From the NCBI RefSeq assembly GCF_030348945.1, contig NZ_JAUCEN010000002.1, positions 1,922,001 through 1,986,000 of the forward strand: a DNA stretch of 64,000 nucleotides, in the 5' to 3' direction. Every line of letters begins with the position of its first letter. The stretch's first letter is position 1. Both the position numbers and the translations under genes were made by a program. This document shows positions 1 through 9,298 of the stretch, piece by piece. The DNA comes from Peribacillus sp. ACCC06369 (lineage in GTDB: Bacteria; Bacillota; Bacilli; Bacillales; DSM-1321). The notes beneath the pieces are model-generated. The model worked only from the letters and a program-made list of their open reading frames with translations, was not told the origin of the DNA and searched no databases.

Positions 1-111
1 CATTTATCAAAAGAAAAACATTCAAAATTTTTATGTTTGAACTTTAGGATGAATCTACTCTGTAAATGATGCTCTACAGGTCCTTCTCTTTTTTCCTAGA
101 TTCACATTGCG

Positions 112-123
112 GGACATATGTCC
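112..123. promoter_or_regulatory. Palindrome upstream of the DMT/Crp cluster
   Basis: GGACATATGTCC is a perfect 12-bp palindrome about 60 bp before the first DMT gene. A Crp/Fnr-type regulator is encoded two genes on, and dimers of that family bind such sites, so autogenous control is likely. That link is inference; no promoter boxes are certain here. Confidence 0.4.
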
Positions 124-181
124 TTTCCTGAATTCTCTTTCTGTTATTTAATGATGGAGAGATTGAAGGGGGGAAGACACA

Positions 182-607
182 GTGAAAGGGATTTTCTTTT
201 CATTTTTTGGCGGAGCCTTTCTAACGTTGCAAGGTGTAGCCAATTCCCAGATTAGCCGGGACCTTAGCACGTGGCAAGTCGCAACAATCACCCAGTTCAC
301 TGGTTTCATCATTGCCGGGTTGATTTTAATTCTGATACGTAAAGGGGATGCGCTTGAATTCAAAAAAGTCAAACCATTGTATTTGTCAGGTGGCACTTTT
401 GCTGCGGTGATTATTTTCAGCAATATTACTGCTTATAAACAAATTGGTGTAACATTTTCGGTATCAGCTCTATTATTAGCTCAGCTAAGTTTTAGCTTTA
501 TCATTGATAGCAAGGGTTGGTTTGGGGTAACGAAACAGAAGATGCAACTGCCACAGTTCATTGGGCTTGGCTTGATGATGGCAGGCATCATTTTATTAGC
601 TGTATAA
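182..607 (+). CDS. YdcZ-family (DUF606) DMT membrane protein
   Basis: Small integral membrane protein of 141 residues in the YdcZ/DUF606 branch of the drug/metabolite transporter superfamily, about half the size of a full DMT carrier. Hydrophobic stretches lie near residues 1-20, 34-52, 68-85, 90-110 and 125-141. The start is GTG, about 7 bases after GAAGGGGGGA; no ATG fits. It is followed by a Crp/Fnr regulator and a second protein of the same family, so the two halves may work as a heterodimer (inference). The substrate cannot be read from the sequence. Confidence 0.85.
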   Translation: MKGIFFSFFGGAFLTLQGVANSQISRDLSTWQVATITQFTGFIIAGLILILIRKGDALEFKKVKPLYLSGGTFAAVIIFSNITAYKQIGVTFSVSALLLAQLSFSFIIDSKGWFGVTKQKMQLPQFIGLGLMMAGIILLAV

Positions 608-649
608 TTGTAAGGATATAAGAAATAGGCAGGAAGTGAATCTTAACAG

Positions 650-1348
650 ATGAAAGAAATAATGGATACTGAAAAACTCAATCACTATTTGAAGGTCCAT
701 CAGTTGGAAAACGTTTTTAAGGGAGCATTGGTGCCCCATTTATCTCTATACCAGGTTGAGCAAGGCGAGTGCATTTGCTCCCAAGGCGATCGCTTGAATT
801 ATTTGTACGTGCTGGTTAAGGGAAAAGTTAAAGTGTATACGACTTCAGTTGAAGGCAAGAATCTGATTCTGTCCTTTAAAACACCTCTTGAGGTAATCGG
901 GGATATTGAATACATACAGAGTATAGATATCATTAATACTGTTGAAGCGGTATCAGGTGTCTGTGTAATCGGCATCCATCATCAATGGTTAAAAAAGTAT
1001 GCTGAAGGTCATCCGTCCTTCCTGCAATTTTTACTAAGAGTCATCACTCAGAAGTTTTACATTAAATCCAAGTCACTTAGTTTTAATTTAATGCATCCAG
1101 TTGAAGTAAGGCTTGCAAGTTACCTCCTATCTGTTTCGTTTGATGAAACAAGTGCCCAAATAACTGGACGCCTGAATACAGAGAGCTTGAAGGATACTGC
1201 AAACTTTATTGGAACAAGTTACAGGCACCTGAATCGAGTCATCCAGCAGCTTTGCAAGGACGGTTTAATTGATCGGTCCAACGGCTACATCCAAGTTAAA
1301 GACTGGGAAGGGTTAAAGGCACTATCCAGCCATAATATCTATGAATAG
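650..1348 (+). CDS. Crp/Fnr-family transcriptional regulator
   Basis: A 232-residue regulator with an N-terminal cyclic-nucleotide-binding-like domain (about residues 25-140, with SQGDRLNYLYVLVKGKVKVY) and a C-terminal winged helix (about 150-225, with NFIGTSYRHLNRVIQQL as recognition region). It resembles the YeiL type. I see no cysteine cluster for an Fnr iron-sulfur centre, so the signal is unknown. It sits between two YdcZ-type transporter genes, and GGACATATGTCC upstream of the cluster is its likely operator. The start has AGGAAGTGA ten bases before it; a second in-frame ATG lies 12 bases further on. Confidence 0.85.
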   Translation: MKEIMDTEKLNHYLKVHQLENVFKGALVPHLSLYQVEQGECICSQGDRLNYLYVLVKGKVKVYTTSVEGKNLILSFKTPLEVIGDIEYIQSIDIINTVEAVSGVCVIGIHHQWLKKYAEGHPSFLQFLLRVITQKFYIKSKSLSFNLMHPVEVRLASYLLSVSFDETSAQITGRLNTESLKDTANFIGTSYRHLNRVIQQLCKDGLIDRSNGYIQVKDWEGLKALSSHNIYE

Positions 1349-1382
1349 ATTGTTTGATAAGAGAATTGGAGGAGGAGATACG

Positions 1383-1844
1383 ATGTTACTTGGATTAAGT
1401 TGGGCAATCCTCGCGGGATCAATGGTTAGTTTGCAAAACGTTTTTAATAGTAAGGTAAATGAACATGTCAATCCATGGTCAACGACTACTCTTATATTAG
1501 GATTGGGGTTTCTTGCCTCATTATTAAGCGGGTTCGTATTTGAGGGATGGGATCTTTTTCAACTGCAAAACATGAAGCCCTGGTATTGGTTCAGTGGTTT
1601 GGTTGGCATAGGCGTAGTCACTTGTGTGACGCAGGGAGTAAAGCTTCTCGGACCTACCTTCGCGATCTCAATCGTTATGGCCTCACAGCTTGTGTTTGCT
1701 TTATCTTGGGATTCTACAGGCTGGTTAGGGTTGGAGAAGGTTCCTTTTACGTTTAAGAAGTTGGCAGGTATCCTGATAATCATTGCAGGGATGATAATAT
1801 TCAAAATAGGAGGGAAAAGACAAAGGGCTCCTGAAATGACCTAG
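1383..1844 (+). CDS. YdcZ-family (DUF606) DMT membrane protein, second copy
   Basis: Membrane protein of 153 residues, same family as the first gene of the cluster, with about five hydrophobic segments and the conserved-looking SIVMASQLVFALSWDSTGWL near residues 100-118. GGAGGAGA just before the ATG fixes this start; an in-frame ATG further upstream overlaps the Crp gene and lacks a ribosome site. Its position right after the Crp gene suggests one transcription unit. The substrate is unknown. Confidence 0.85.
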   Translation: MLLGLSWAILAGSMVSLQNVFNSKVNEHVNPWSTTTLILGLGFLASLLSGFVFEGWDLFQLQNMKPWYWFSGLVGIGVVTCVTQGVKLLGPTFAISIVMASQLVFALSWDSTGWLGLEKVPFTFKKLAGILIIIAGMIIFKIGGKRQRAPEMT

Positions 1845-1896
1845 TCAGGCTCTGGCATGGTCAAAGTTAGATGGAATACGGTATGGAGTGATACAC

Positions 1897-2262
1897 TTGA
1901 ACAGATACAAATCTTTATTTTTTGATATAGATGATACTCTTTTAGATTTTCGTAAGGTTGAAGTGATGCACTGCGCTTGCTTCTCAATGAGAACAAATGA
2001 GGTTTATACCACAAGTGGAAGCGTATTATAAAACCATCAACCAGGCTTGTGGAAGTCCTTGGGGGGAATATCGCTGGAAGAGGTAATCAATACGCGCTTT
2101 TTCACTTTTTTTAAAGAATATGGCCGGGTGGTTGATGGGTTTGCACTGAAGAAAACCTATCGTAGTTACTTGAACAAGGGCACCTGGCTGTTAATGGGGC
2201 ACTTGATTGGTGGCGAATTTAGAGAAACGGGAATAGCCAACCTACGAAATCAATCAGCTTAG
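1897..2262 (+). pseudogene. HAD-family hydrolase (YjjG type), decayed
   Basis: A TTG start opens a reading frame with FFDIDDTLLDF, the DxD nucleophile motif of haloacid-dehalogenase phosphatases. It then breaks and resumes in another frame with EEVINTRFFTFFKEYGR and KKTYRSYLNKG, which match the cap region of YjjG-type nucleotidases. The fragment ends after about 115 codons where the family has about 230, so both frameshifts and a 3' deletion are present. Confidence 0.7.
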
Positions 2263-2406
2263 TGATCTTAATGCCATATTCAAAAAAGCTTGTGACTTGA
2301 GTTAAGACATCTAGTCGCCTTGTCATCGTATTTTGCTTTTAGTACATAAATGATAAAGGGATGGCTTACTAAAGGAAATATAACCTGAAGAAAAGGAGTG
2401 AAATAA

Positions 2407-3519
2407 ATGGCTGAGCCTTTAAAGGATTTATATAGTGAAACTTTCATTCGTGAATTCAGTGAAAAAGTAAGAGATGTCCATCCGTCCTTTTCTTCTGAAT
2501 CGTTTATTGAGGAAGTTATGGATGAACATTGGGATGATAGGAAATTAAAAGAACGTATCAGACATATTTCCATAACCCTTGGAAAGCATCTACCTAGTGA
2601 TTATCAAAAGGCTTTGGGTATATTGTATCGGCTTGATAAGGATTGTGAAGGTTTTAGGTATTTATTTTTCCCGGATTTTGTAGAGGTACATGGATTGAAT
2701 AAGAAGGATTGGCAGTTATCGCTTGCTGCCTTGGAGCGGTTTACTTCAAAGTCATCTTCGGAATTTGCAGTACGTGCTTTTATCTTACTCGATCCCGCTC
2801 AAATGATCGAAAAGATGAAAGACTGGACAAAACATGGGGACGAACATGTCCGCAGGCTGGCAAGTGAGGGATGTAGGCCCAGGTTACCTTGGGGGCTATC
2901 TTTACCGATGTTCAAATCCGATCCGAAACCAGTCTTGGAATTACTTGAGAACCTGAAAAAAGATTCATCCCTATATGTTCGTAAAAGTGTGGCCAATAAC
3001 TTGAATGATATTGCCAAAGATCATCCCAAAGCCGTAATAGAAACTTCCAAGCGCTGGCATGAAAGTGGAGACGCCAACACGATTTGGATTGTCCGGCGGG
3101 GATGCAGGAACCTTGTTCGTCAGGCTGATCCAGAAGTCCTTTCATTATTTGGTTACACGGATGTCTTGAATAATCCTAATATCATTTCAAACGCTTTTAT
3201 TAGAAATGAACCAGACTCGATTTTTATTGGCGAAACCAGTGAACTTCATTTCGGCTTTCGTGTGCAAGAAAAGAATCCAGTGAAACTGCGTATTGAGTAC
3301 GCCATCGATTTTGTAAAAGCGAATCAGAAAACTTCCCGTAAAATTTTCCTTCTGGCAGATAGGAATTTCACAGATAGTGAGGCAGTTGAAAGAGTGAGGA
3401 TTCACAATTGGAAAAATTTGACCACACGTCGCCATTACAAGGGAATCCATCGAATATCACTCCTTGTTAACGGAGTGGAAGTAGCAGGAACGCATGTAAA
3501 ACTAAACGCTGAAAGTTAA
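2407..3519 (+). CDS. alkC: AlkC-type DNA alkylation repair glycosylase
   Basis: Protein of 370 residues, the usual AlkC length. It has the family layout of an N-terminal HEAT-like repeat superhelix (about 1-260, with WTKHGDEHVRRLASEGCRPR and SLYVRKSVANNLNDIAKDHP as repeats) and a C-terminal Ig-like domain (about 270-370). AlkC enzymes excise N3-alkylated bases such as 3-methyladenine by wrapping around duplex DNA without flipping the base. The Ig-like tail separates AlkC from AlkD. AAGGAGTGAAATAA precedes the ATG. It appears monocistronic. Confidence 0.85.
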   Translation: MAEPLKDLYSETFIREFSEKVRDVHPSFSSESFIEEVMDEHWDDRKLKERIRHISITLGKHLPSDYQKALGILYRLDKDCEGFRYLFFPDFVEVHGLNKKDWQLSLAALERFTSKSSSEFAVRAFILLDPAQMIEKMKDWTKHGDEHVRRLASEGCRPRLPWGLSLPMFKSDPKPVLELLENLKKDSSLYVRKSVANNLNDIAKDHPKAVIETSKRWHESGDANTIWIVRRGCRNLVRQADPEVLSLFGYTDVLNNPNIISNAFIRNEPDSIFIGETSELHFGFRVQEKNPVKLRIEYAIDFVKANQKTSRKIFLLADRNFTDSEAVERVRIHNWKNLTTRRHYKGIHRISLLVNGVEVAGTHVKLNAES

Positions 3520-3557
3520 ATATTTTGAAGAGTTAACTACAGGATTTCCTTACGAAT

Positions 3558-3602
3558 ATCTAACAAAGAAGGGAGTTGAGATGATCCTCTTTTTTGTTAG
3601 AT
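3558..3602 (+). terminator. Hairpin after alkC
   Basis: ATCTAACAAA pairs with TTTGTTAGAT around a loop of about 25 bases, with a T-run inside the 3' arm. It lies 40 bases after the alkC stop. An imperfect intrinsic terminator. Confidence 0.45.
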
Positions 3603-3723
3603 AAGTAGTCGGTACAAAAATAAAATTATTTCATTATAGTGAAACATTGCAAAATATCATTACGGTTCAATCTAAATAATCATTCTTCTTTTACTTTTGA
3701 ATAATTCATTAAATCGGTTTACA

Positions 3724-4281
3724 TCAAATCCAAAAAGTTGGATAGTTCCGATTGCTGCGCAAATTATTAATTAATAATGCCAGGAAAACGATTATAACAG
3801 CACCAGTTAAAACAGGCGTAATTAAATAGCTCCAGCTATAGTGGCCAAGCATAACAACAAGTGGGTCTGCCCCGGCTGGAGGATGGGTCGTTTTTGTCAG
3901 CATCATCACAGCAATCGCTAATCCGACAGCTAAGCCGATCGCCCAAGGCTCGTCGCCAAAAAGATGATAGAAAGCTAAACCTACGAATGTTGAAACAAAA
4001 TGGCCTCCAATAATATTCCGTGGCTGTGATAACGGTGCGTTCCACAGACCGAACGCCAGTACACAGCTGGCACCAAATGGAGCCATTAACCACACTGCTG
4101 ATGTCATGTTTGTTAAAAGAATTAAAGCGAAGATCGTTAAAAATCCACCAATCAATCCCGTTATTGCGTCCTTTACATTTATCTGTAAAGGACTTCTTCC
4201 TTTTCCCTTCATCTTAGATAAATAGCGTATATGAAAAAAACGTGTTTCTTTTTCCCTCGCTACTGATATGCGGTCCATCAT
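3724..4281 (-). CDS. HPP-family integral membrane protein
   Basis: A 185-residue membrane protein with four to five hydrophobic segments and the family signature THPPAGADPLV near residues 130-140. Members have been linked to nitrite transport in cyanobacteria and chloroplasts; that role cannot be assumed here. Two adjacent ATG codons follow AGGAGGG; the second has the better spacing, changing the product by one residue. It is monocistronic, with a CGNR regulator gene next on the same strand upstream. Confidence 0.8.
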   Translation of the reverse strand: MMDRISVAREKETRFFHIRYLSKMKGKGRSPLQINVKDAITGLIGGFLTIFALILLTNMTSAVWLMAPFGASCVLAFGLWNAPLSQPRNIIGGHFVSTFVGLAFYHLFGDEPWAIGLAVGLAIAVMMLTKTTHPPAGADPLVVMLGHYSWSYLITPVLTGAVIIVFLALLINNLRSNRNYPTFWI

Positions 4282-4366
4282 TAGCCCTCCTTTTTTATAT
4301 ATGTAAACATTACACGAAATGAACTAACCTGTCAAAGTTGTTTTTAATGGTTAGTTAAAAAACCAT

Positions 4367-4402
4367 AAAAAAAGAACCAACTCTTTCAATAAGTTGGAAC
4401 TT
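4367..4402 (-). terminator. Terminator of the CGNR gene
   Basis: On the minus strand CCAACT/AGTTGG form a stem followed by TTCTTTTTTT, immediately after the stop of the CGNR regulator gene. Confidence 0.75.
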
Positions 4403-4995
4403 CATTCATCATCAGATTTGCGGTGTTGAAAGCGGGCTACCTTTTTTCTATTACCGCATATTTTCATTGAACACCACTTGCGTCTTCCACTTTCATCAAT
4501 AAATAACAGCACGCAATCATTATTCGAGCATCGCTTTAATGATGTAAGCTTATTCTTTTCAATTAAAGTTAAAAAGTCATAAGCAATAAAAGACAGCAGG
4601 ATATCTTCGGCTTCTCCAATAGGTATGGCAATCAGTTTTTGATCCATTAATTTATAAGTGAAAGGTGATTTTTTGATTTTTTTTTCTAAAAAAGCGATAA
4701 ATTCATCAGGAATTGGATTCCCATCAGCTATTGATTCAAATTGTATTCTTAAAATAGTACGCATTTCTAGAATACTTTCTAATACCTGTCCGATTCTCTC
4801 TTTTATTTTTAGGATTAGCTGATCATCCCAAAATGAGTTTTCCCCTTTTATTACCTGAATCCAGTCCAGCGCATCGCCTTCTGAAAGCAATAAGTCTTGA
4901 CGTTGACCACGACTTACAAGTTCTGTGTTCACTAAATCCAGAGATAGATAACCGGATATAAGTGGGAATTTATTAGTTTCAGACATAAAATTCAT
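4402..4995 (-). CDS. CGNR zinc-finger / ABATE-domain regulator
   Basis: A 197-residue protein with an N-terminal ABATE-type domain (GYLSLDLVNTE near residue 15) and a C-terminal treble-clef CGNR zinc finger: C-N-N-D-C, then RRKWCSMKICGNRKKVARF near residues 168-187. The family is annotated as stress-induced transcription regulators, mostly by prediction. The second of two in-frame ATG codons (MSETNK, four residues on) is also possible. It is monocistronic with its own terminator; no target can be named. Confidence 0.85.
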   Translation of the reverse strand: MNFMSETNKFPLISGYLSLDLVNTELVSRGQRQDLLLSEGDALDWIQVIKGENSFWDDQLILKIKERIGQVLESILEMRTILRIQFESIADGNPIPDEFIAFLEKKIKKSPFTYKLMDQKLIAIPIGEAEDILLSFIAYDFLTLIEKNKLTSLKRCSNNDCVLLFIDESGRRKWCSMKICGNRKKVARFQHRKSDDE

Positions 4996-5241
4996 CCCCC
5001 GTTTGCCTTTTATATTCTAACCATTGAAATGTTATTTAAGAGGTTATATCATCATTATACCCTATATAGGCATTTCTCAGAGATACTTATCATGTTAGGA
5101 AGAACTTACTGTATTACATGCAACTTTTACGGGATAACATGAATCGTGTTAACAACTTTTTTATCAATTTCCAGATCGGTAAATCAAAGCCCGTGAGAAT
5201 CAATCGTTTTAAAAGATAAATGCAAGAGAGGAAAAAAGTTC

Positions 5242-5270
5242 TTGACAGAACCTGTACGTACAGGATAATA
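5242..5270 (+). promoter_or_regulatory. tre promoter with operator in the spacer
   Basis: TTGACA and ATAATA are separated by 17 bases, and 14 of those are the perfect palindrome CCTGTACGTACAGG (5251-5264). A bound repressor would block sigma-A polymerase directly. TreR, the GntR-type repressor encoded as the third gene of the operon, is the obvious ligand (inference from position and family). Confidence 0.8.
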
Positions 5271-5284
5271 TGAAAGCGTATACA
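5271..5284. promoter_or_regulatory. cre-like site at the tre transcription start
   Basis: TGAAAGCGTATACA differs at one position from the CcpA site consensus TGWAANCGNTNWCA. It covers the expected transcription start, where CcpA binding represses. Catabolite repression of trehalose genes is usual in Firmicutes. Confidence 0.6.
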
Positions 5285-5286
5285 GA

Positions 5287-5302
5287 ACCTATACGTACAG
5301 GT
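5287..5302. promoter_or_regulatory. Second TreR operator
   Basis: ACCTATACGTACAGGT repeats the promoter-spacer palindrome with one base changed. The two centres lie 37 bp apart, with the cre-like site between them. Confidence 0.7.
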
Positions 5303-5348
5303 TGTTAAATCAACTATATTTTGCTTTCTAGGGAAAGGAAGTAGTGAG

Positions 5349-6800
5349 ATGAGTAAATACACAGAACCAGCAATGGATTTGCTTCAACATGTTGGAGGGA
5401 AAGAGAATATTGCAACAGTTACGCATTGTGCGACAAGAATGCGTTTTGCATTGAAAGATCCCGCCAAGGCGGACGTAACGAATATTGAATCGATTAAACT
5501 TGTGAAAGGAACCTTTACACAAGCTGGCCAGTTCCAGGTCATAATCGGCAATGAAGTATCATCCTTTTATAATGAATTCGTTTCCATAGCTGGATTGCAG
5601 GAAGCATCAAAGGAAGATGTGAAAACGGCAGCTAAACAGAATATGAGCTGGTTGCAGCGTTTGATTTCCCATCTTGCGGATATTTTCACCCCACTGATTC
5701 CTGCCATAGTCGTTGGCGGACTCATCCTTGGTTTCCGTAATATCATCGGCGATATTAAAATGTTCGATGATAGCACGAAAACCCTTGTGGATATTTCACA
5801 ATTTTGGGCAGGGGTCCATGCCTTCCTTTGGTTGATAGGTGAAGCTATTTTTCATTTTCTTCCAGTTGGGATTACCTGGTCCATCTCAAAGAAAATGGGC
5901 ACGACTCAAATTCTCGGTATCGTCCTTGGGTTAACCCTGGTTTCCCCACAACTTCTTAATGCATATGCAGTTGCAGGCACAAAGGCAAGTGACATACCTT
6001 TTTGGGATTTCGGTTTTGCCCAGGTCGATATGATCGGCTATCAGGCCCAAGTCATCCCAGCTATACTTGCAGGGTTCGTTTTGGCGTATTTAGAACGGTT
6101 CTTAAGAGATAAAGTACACAATTCCATTTCCATGATCGTCGTTCCATTTTTTGCTTTACTACCAACTGTAATCATTGCCCACACCATTTTGGGGCCTTTA
6201 GGATGGAAAATCGGTTCAGTCATTTCTACGGTTGTATATTCCGGATTGAATTCATCAGTGGGCTGGCTATTTGCTGCCGTTTTCGGCTTTGCCTATGCAC
6301 CGCTTGTCATCACAGGACTGCATCACATGACAAACGCAATCGATCTTCAGCTTATGAGTGAATTGGGTGGAACGAACCTATGGCCGATGATCGCCTTATC
6401 CAATATTGCACAAGGTACAGCAGTGCTTGCGATGATTTACATCAACAGAAAGGATCAGGAGGAAAGACAAGTTTCGATTCCTGCTACGATTTCATGTTAT
6501 CTCGGTGTAACAGAGCCAGCCATGTTCGGCATTAATCTGAAGTACGGCTATCCGTTCTTAGCCGGTATGATCGGTTCACTTTTCGCAGGAATCGTTTCTG
6601 TCGGATCTGGAGTAATGGCAAACTCAATCGGTGTCGGGGGTATTCCAGGGATCCTTTCCATCCAGCCACAGCATATGGGAATGTTTGCACTCGCGATGTT
6701 GGTTGCTTTCGTTGTCCCATTCATTTTGACTATAGCATTCTCCAAGCGTCCACAAATGAACTTGAAAACAAGAACGAAACCAACGAAATTAAATGCTTAA
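5349..6800 (+). CDS. treP: Trehalose-specific PTS enzyme IIBC
   Basis: Membrane permease of the phosphotransferase system that takes up trehalose as trehalose-6-phosphate. The EIIB domain (about residues 1-85) carries the phosphorylated cysteine in TVTHCATRMRFAL. EIIC (about 105-470) has about ten membrane segments with GITEP-like LGVTEPAMFGINLKYG. No EIIA domain is attached, so a glucose-type EIIA must donate phosphate, as known for Bacillus TreP. At 483 residues it is close to the usual 470. It leads treP-treA-treR, behind two operators and a cre-like site. Confidence 0.93.
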   Translation: MSKYTEPAMDLLQHVGGKENIATVTHCATRMRFALKDPAKADVTNIESIKLVKGTFTQAGQFQVIIGNEVSSFYNEFVSIAGLQEASKEDVKTAAKQNMSWLQRLISHLADIFTPLIPAIVVGGLILGFRNIIGDIKMFDDSTKTLVDISQFWAGVHAFLWLIGEAIFHFLPVGITWSISKKMGTTQILGIVLGLTLVSPQLLNAYAVAGTKASDIPFWDFGFAQVDMIGYQAQVIPAILAGFVLAYLERFLRDKVHNSISMIVVPFFALLPTVIIAHTILGPLGWKIGSVISTVVYSGLNSSVGWLFAAVFGFAYAPLVITGLHHMTNAIDLQLMSELGGTNLWPMIALSNIAQGTAVLAMIYINRKDQEERQVSIPATISCYLGVTEPAMFGINLKYGYPFLAGMIGSLFAGIVSVGSGVMANSIGVGGIPGILSIQPQHMGMFALAMLVAFVVPFILTIAFSKRPQMNLKTRTKPTKLNA

Positions 6801-6882
6801 TAATGCGGAGGGAGAGCATTCTCCCTCCTTTTTACCATATTGACCAAAAAGATACATCCGGGACAGCAGAGGAGGATATAAA

Positions 6883-8553
6883 TTGAAGGATTTTAAAAAA
6901 AGTACCATATATCAAATTTATCCGAAGTCTTTTAAGGACTCAAACGGTGACGGCATCGGTGACATAAATGGTGTAATTGAAAAACTTGATTACCTTGATA
7001 AACTGGGAGTGGATTATATTTGGCTGACCCCCTTTTATCGTTCACCTCAAAATGATAATGGATATGATGTAGCGGATTACACATCTATTGATCCTATGTT
7101 TGGGACAATGGATGATTTCGAGAGATTGGTGAAGGAAGCTAATTCACGGGATATCCACATCATGCTGGATATGGTATTCAACCATACATCAACGGAGCAT
7201 GAATGGTTCCAAAAAGCGTTGGCTGGAGAGAAAGAATATAAAGACTATTATATTTTCAAGAAATCGAAAGATGGAGAGCCCCCTACGAATTGGATTTCGA
7301 AATTTGGAGGCTCTGCATGGGAATATTTAGCGGAACATGATGAATACTACCTTCATTTGTTCGATCGGACACAAGCTGACCTTAACTGGGAAAATCCCAG
7401 AGTAAGGGAGGAAATTTTCAATGTAGTAAACTTTTGGATGGATAAAGGTGTCAAAGGATTCCGGTTGGATGTCATCAATCTTATATCGAAACCCGATTTA
7501 TTTGAAAATGACAAAGATGGAGATGGACGTTGCTATTATACAGATGGCCCGAAAATTCATCAATTCCTTAAAGACCTGAATGAAGAAACTTTTGGTAAGG
7601 ATGAAGAGGTGATGACAGTAGGGGAAATGTCATCAACGACCATTGACCATTGCATCAAATATTCATCTCCAGATGAAAAGGAGCTATCCATGGTATTCAG
7701 TTTCCATCATCTAAAGGTGGATTACAAGGATGGGGAAAAGTGGTCACTTGCAGATTTTGACTTCAGGAAGTTAAAGGATATCCTAAGCAGCTGGCAATAT
7801 GGGATGCAAGAGGGAAATGGGTGGAATGCACTGTTCTGGTGTAACCATGACCAGCCGAGGATTGTGTCCAGGTTTGGAAATGATCAAGAGTATCAAAAGG
7901 AATCGGCCAAGATGCTGGCAACAGCCATTCATATGCTCAGGGGGACCCCTTATATATATCAAGGGGAAGAAATAGGGATGACCAACCCGAAATTCAATGA
8001 TATTGAACAATATCGGGATGTGGAATCGATTAATTATTACAATATTTTAAAAGAGGCAGGCAAGGATGAAAAGGAAATAATCGAAATCCTTCAAGCTAAA
8101 TCCCGTGATAACTCGCGAACTCCCATGCAATGGGAAAATACGGAGCATGCAGGCTTTACAAAAGGGACGCCATGGATTACAGTGCCTGATAATGCTAGGA
8201 TCATCAACGCTGAACAAGCACTGAAGGATAAGGACTCCATTTTTCATCATTACCAAAAACTTATATTCTTAAGGAAGAAACATGATATCATTGCATATGG
8301 GGACTATCAGGAAATTCTAGGAGATCATGATCAATTGTTCTCCTATATACGCAGTTATGAAGATGAGAAACTTTTGGTCATCAATAACTTTTATGCAAAA
8401 GAATCGTCCTTCGAAATTCCAAAAGATGCTGACCTATCCGGATTCAAGTCAGAGCTCCTACTTTCAAATTATATCGATTCGAAAGACCTTGCAGATGATA
8501 TTATCCTTCGTCCCTATGAATCGGTTGTCTATTTGTTGAAAAAGGAAGAGTAG
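6883..8553 (+). CDS. treA: Trehalose-6-phosphate hydrolase
   Basis: Phospho-alpha-(1,1)-glucosidase of family GH13 that splits cytoplasmic trehalose-6-phosphate into glucose and glucose-6-phosphate. Visible catalytic residues are Asp196 in GFRLDVIN, Glu248 in VGEMSS and Asp323 in NHDQPR; YQIYPKSFKDSNGDGIGDI opens the barrel. At 556 residues it has the normal length. TTG is the start, six bases after GGAGGATA, with no usable ATG. It lies 82 bases after treP. Related oligo-1,6-glucosidases look similar, but the neighbours settle the substrate. Confidence 0.93.
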   Translation: MKDFKKSTIYQIYPKSFKDSNGDGIGDINGVIEKLDYLDKLGVDYIWLTPFYRSPQNDNGYDVADYTSIDPMFGTMDDFERLVKEANSRDIHIMLDMVFNHTSTEHEWFQKALAGEKEYKDYYIFKKSKDGEPPTNWISKFGGSAWEYLAEHDEYYLHLFDRTQADLNWENPRVREEIFNVVNFWMDKGVKGFRLDVINLISKPDLFENDKDGDGRCYYTDGPKIHQFLKDLNEETFGKDEEVMTVGEMSSTTIDHCIKYSSPDEKELSMVFSFHHLKVDYKDGEKWSLADFDFRKLKDILSSWQYGMQEGNGWNALFWCNHDQPRIVSRFGNDQEYQKESAKMLATAIHMLRGTPYIYQGEEIGMTNPKFNDIEQYRDVESINYYNILKEAGKDEKEIIEILQAKSRDNSRTPMQWENTEHAGFTKGTPWITVPDNARIINAEQALKDKDSIFHHYQKLIFLRKKHDIIAYGDYQEILGDHDQLFSYIRSYEDEKLLVINNFYAKESSFEIPKDADLSGFKSELLLSNYIDSKDLADDIILRPYESVVYLLKKEE

Positions 8554-8584
8554 GGGACTAACAAAAATATATTGTGGTGATGAA

Positions 8585-9298
8585 ATGAACAGCAAATACC
8601 TATCGCTTTATGGTGATATTGTTTCAAAAATCGAAGAAGGAACCTTTCCGACAAATTCAAAGCTTCCTTCCGAAAGCAGCTTCATGGAAGAGTACGAGAT
8701 ATCCAGGGATACTGTGAGAAAGTCCTTACATTTGCTCGAACAAAATGGGTATATCCATAAAATCAAAGGCAAGGGTTCCTTTGTGTTGGATTTCAGTAAA
8801 TTTAATTTTCCTGTAGCAGGCTTGATTTCCTATAAAGAAATGGTGGAAAAGTTGAATCTGCATTCCAAAACGATCATCCATACCATGGAGCTTGAGACTC
8901 CCGACTCAAGCCTGATCAAGCTTCTTGACTTAACTGAAGGTGAGGAAGTATGGAAAGTGTTCCGGGTTCGGCAAATTAATGGGAAGAAAATCATTTTGGA
9001 TAAAGACTATTTCAATAGTGAGTTCGTAACTAACCTGACAAAGGAAATTTGTGAGGATTCGATTTATGGTTATATCGAAAAGGAACTCGGGCTCCAGATT
9101 GGTTTTTCCAATAAGGAAATTACCGTGGAGCCATGCAGTGAAGAAGATAAACAATTATTGGACATAGAAGACTACGATATGGTGGCAGTTGTGAAAAGTA
9201 CCGTCCATTTAATCGATGGAAGCTTGTTTCAATATAGCGAATCAAGGCATAGACCTGATAAATTCAAGTTCACGGACTTTGCACGAAGGACTTGGTGA
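8585..9298 (+). CDS. treR: Trehalose operon repressor, GntR family
   Basis: A 237-residue regulator with an N-terminal GntR winged helix (about 1-70, with KLPSESSFMEEYEISRDTVR) and a C-terminal UTRA ligand domain (about 90-235). In the known system trehalose-6-phosphate releases it from the operator. Its likely sites are the two CTGTACGTACAG-type palindromes ahead of treP, making the operon self-regulating. It starts 31 bases after treA and ends in an intrinsic terminator. Confidence 0.92.
   Translation: MNSKYLSLYGDIVSKIEEGTFPTNSKLPSESSFMEEYEISRDTVRKSLHLLEQNGYIHKIKGKGSFVLDFSKFNFPVAGLISYKEMVEKLNLHSKTIIHTMELETPDSSLIKLLDLTEGEEVWKVFRVRQINGKKIILDKDYFNSEFVTNLTKEICEDSIYGYIEKELGLQIGFSNKEITVEPCSEEDKQLLDIEDYDMVAVVKSTVHLIDGSLFQYSESRHRPDKFKFTDFARRTW

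Noticed and set aside
5138..5155. A second cre site upstream of the tre promoter
   Set aside because: TGAATCGTG lacks one base of the TGWAANCG half, so the match fails.
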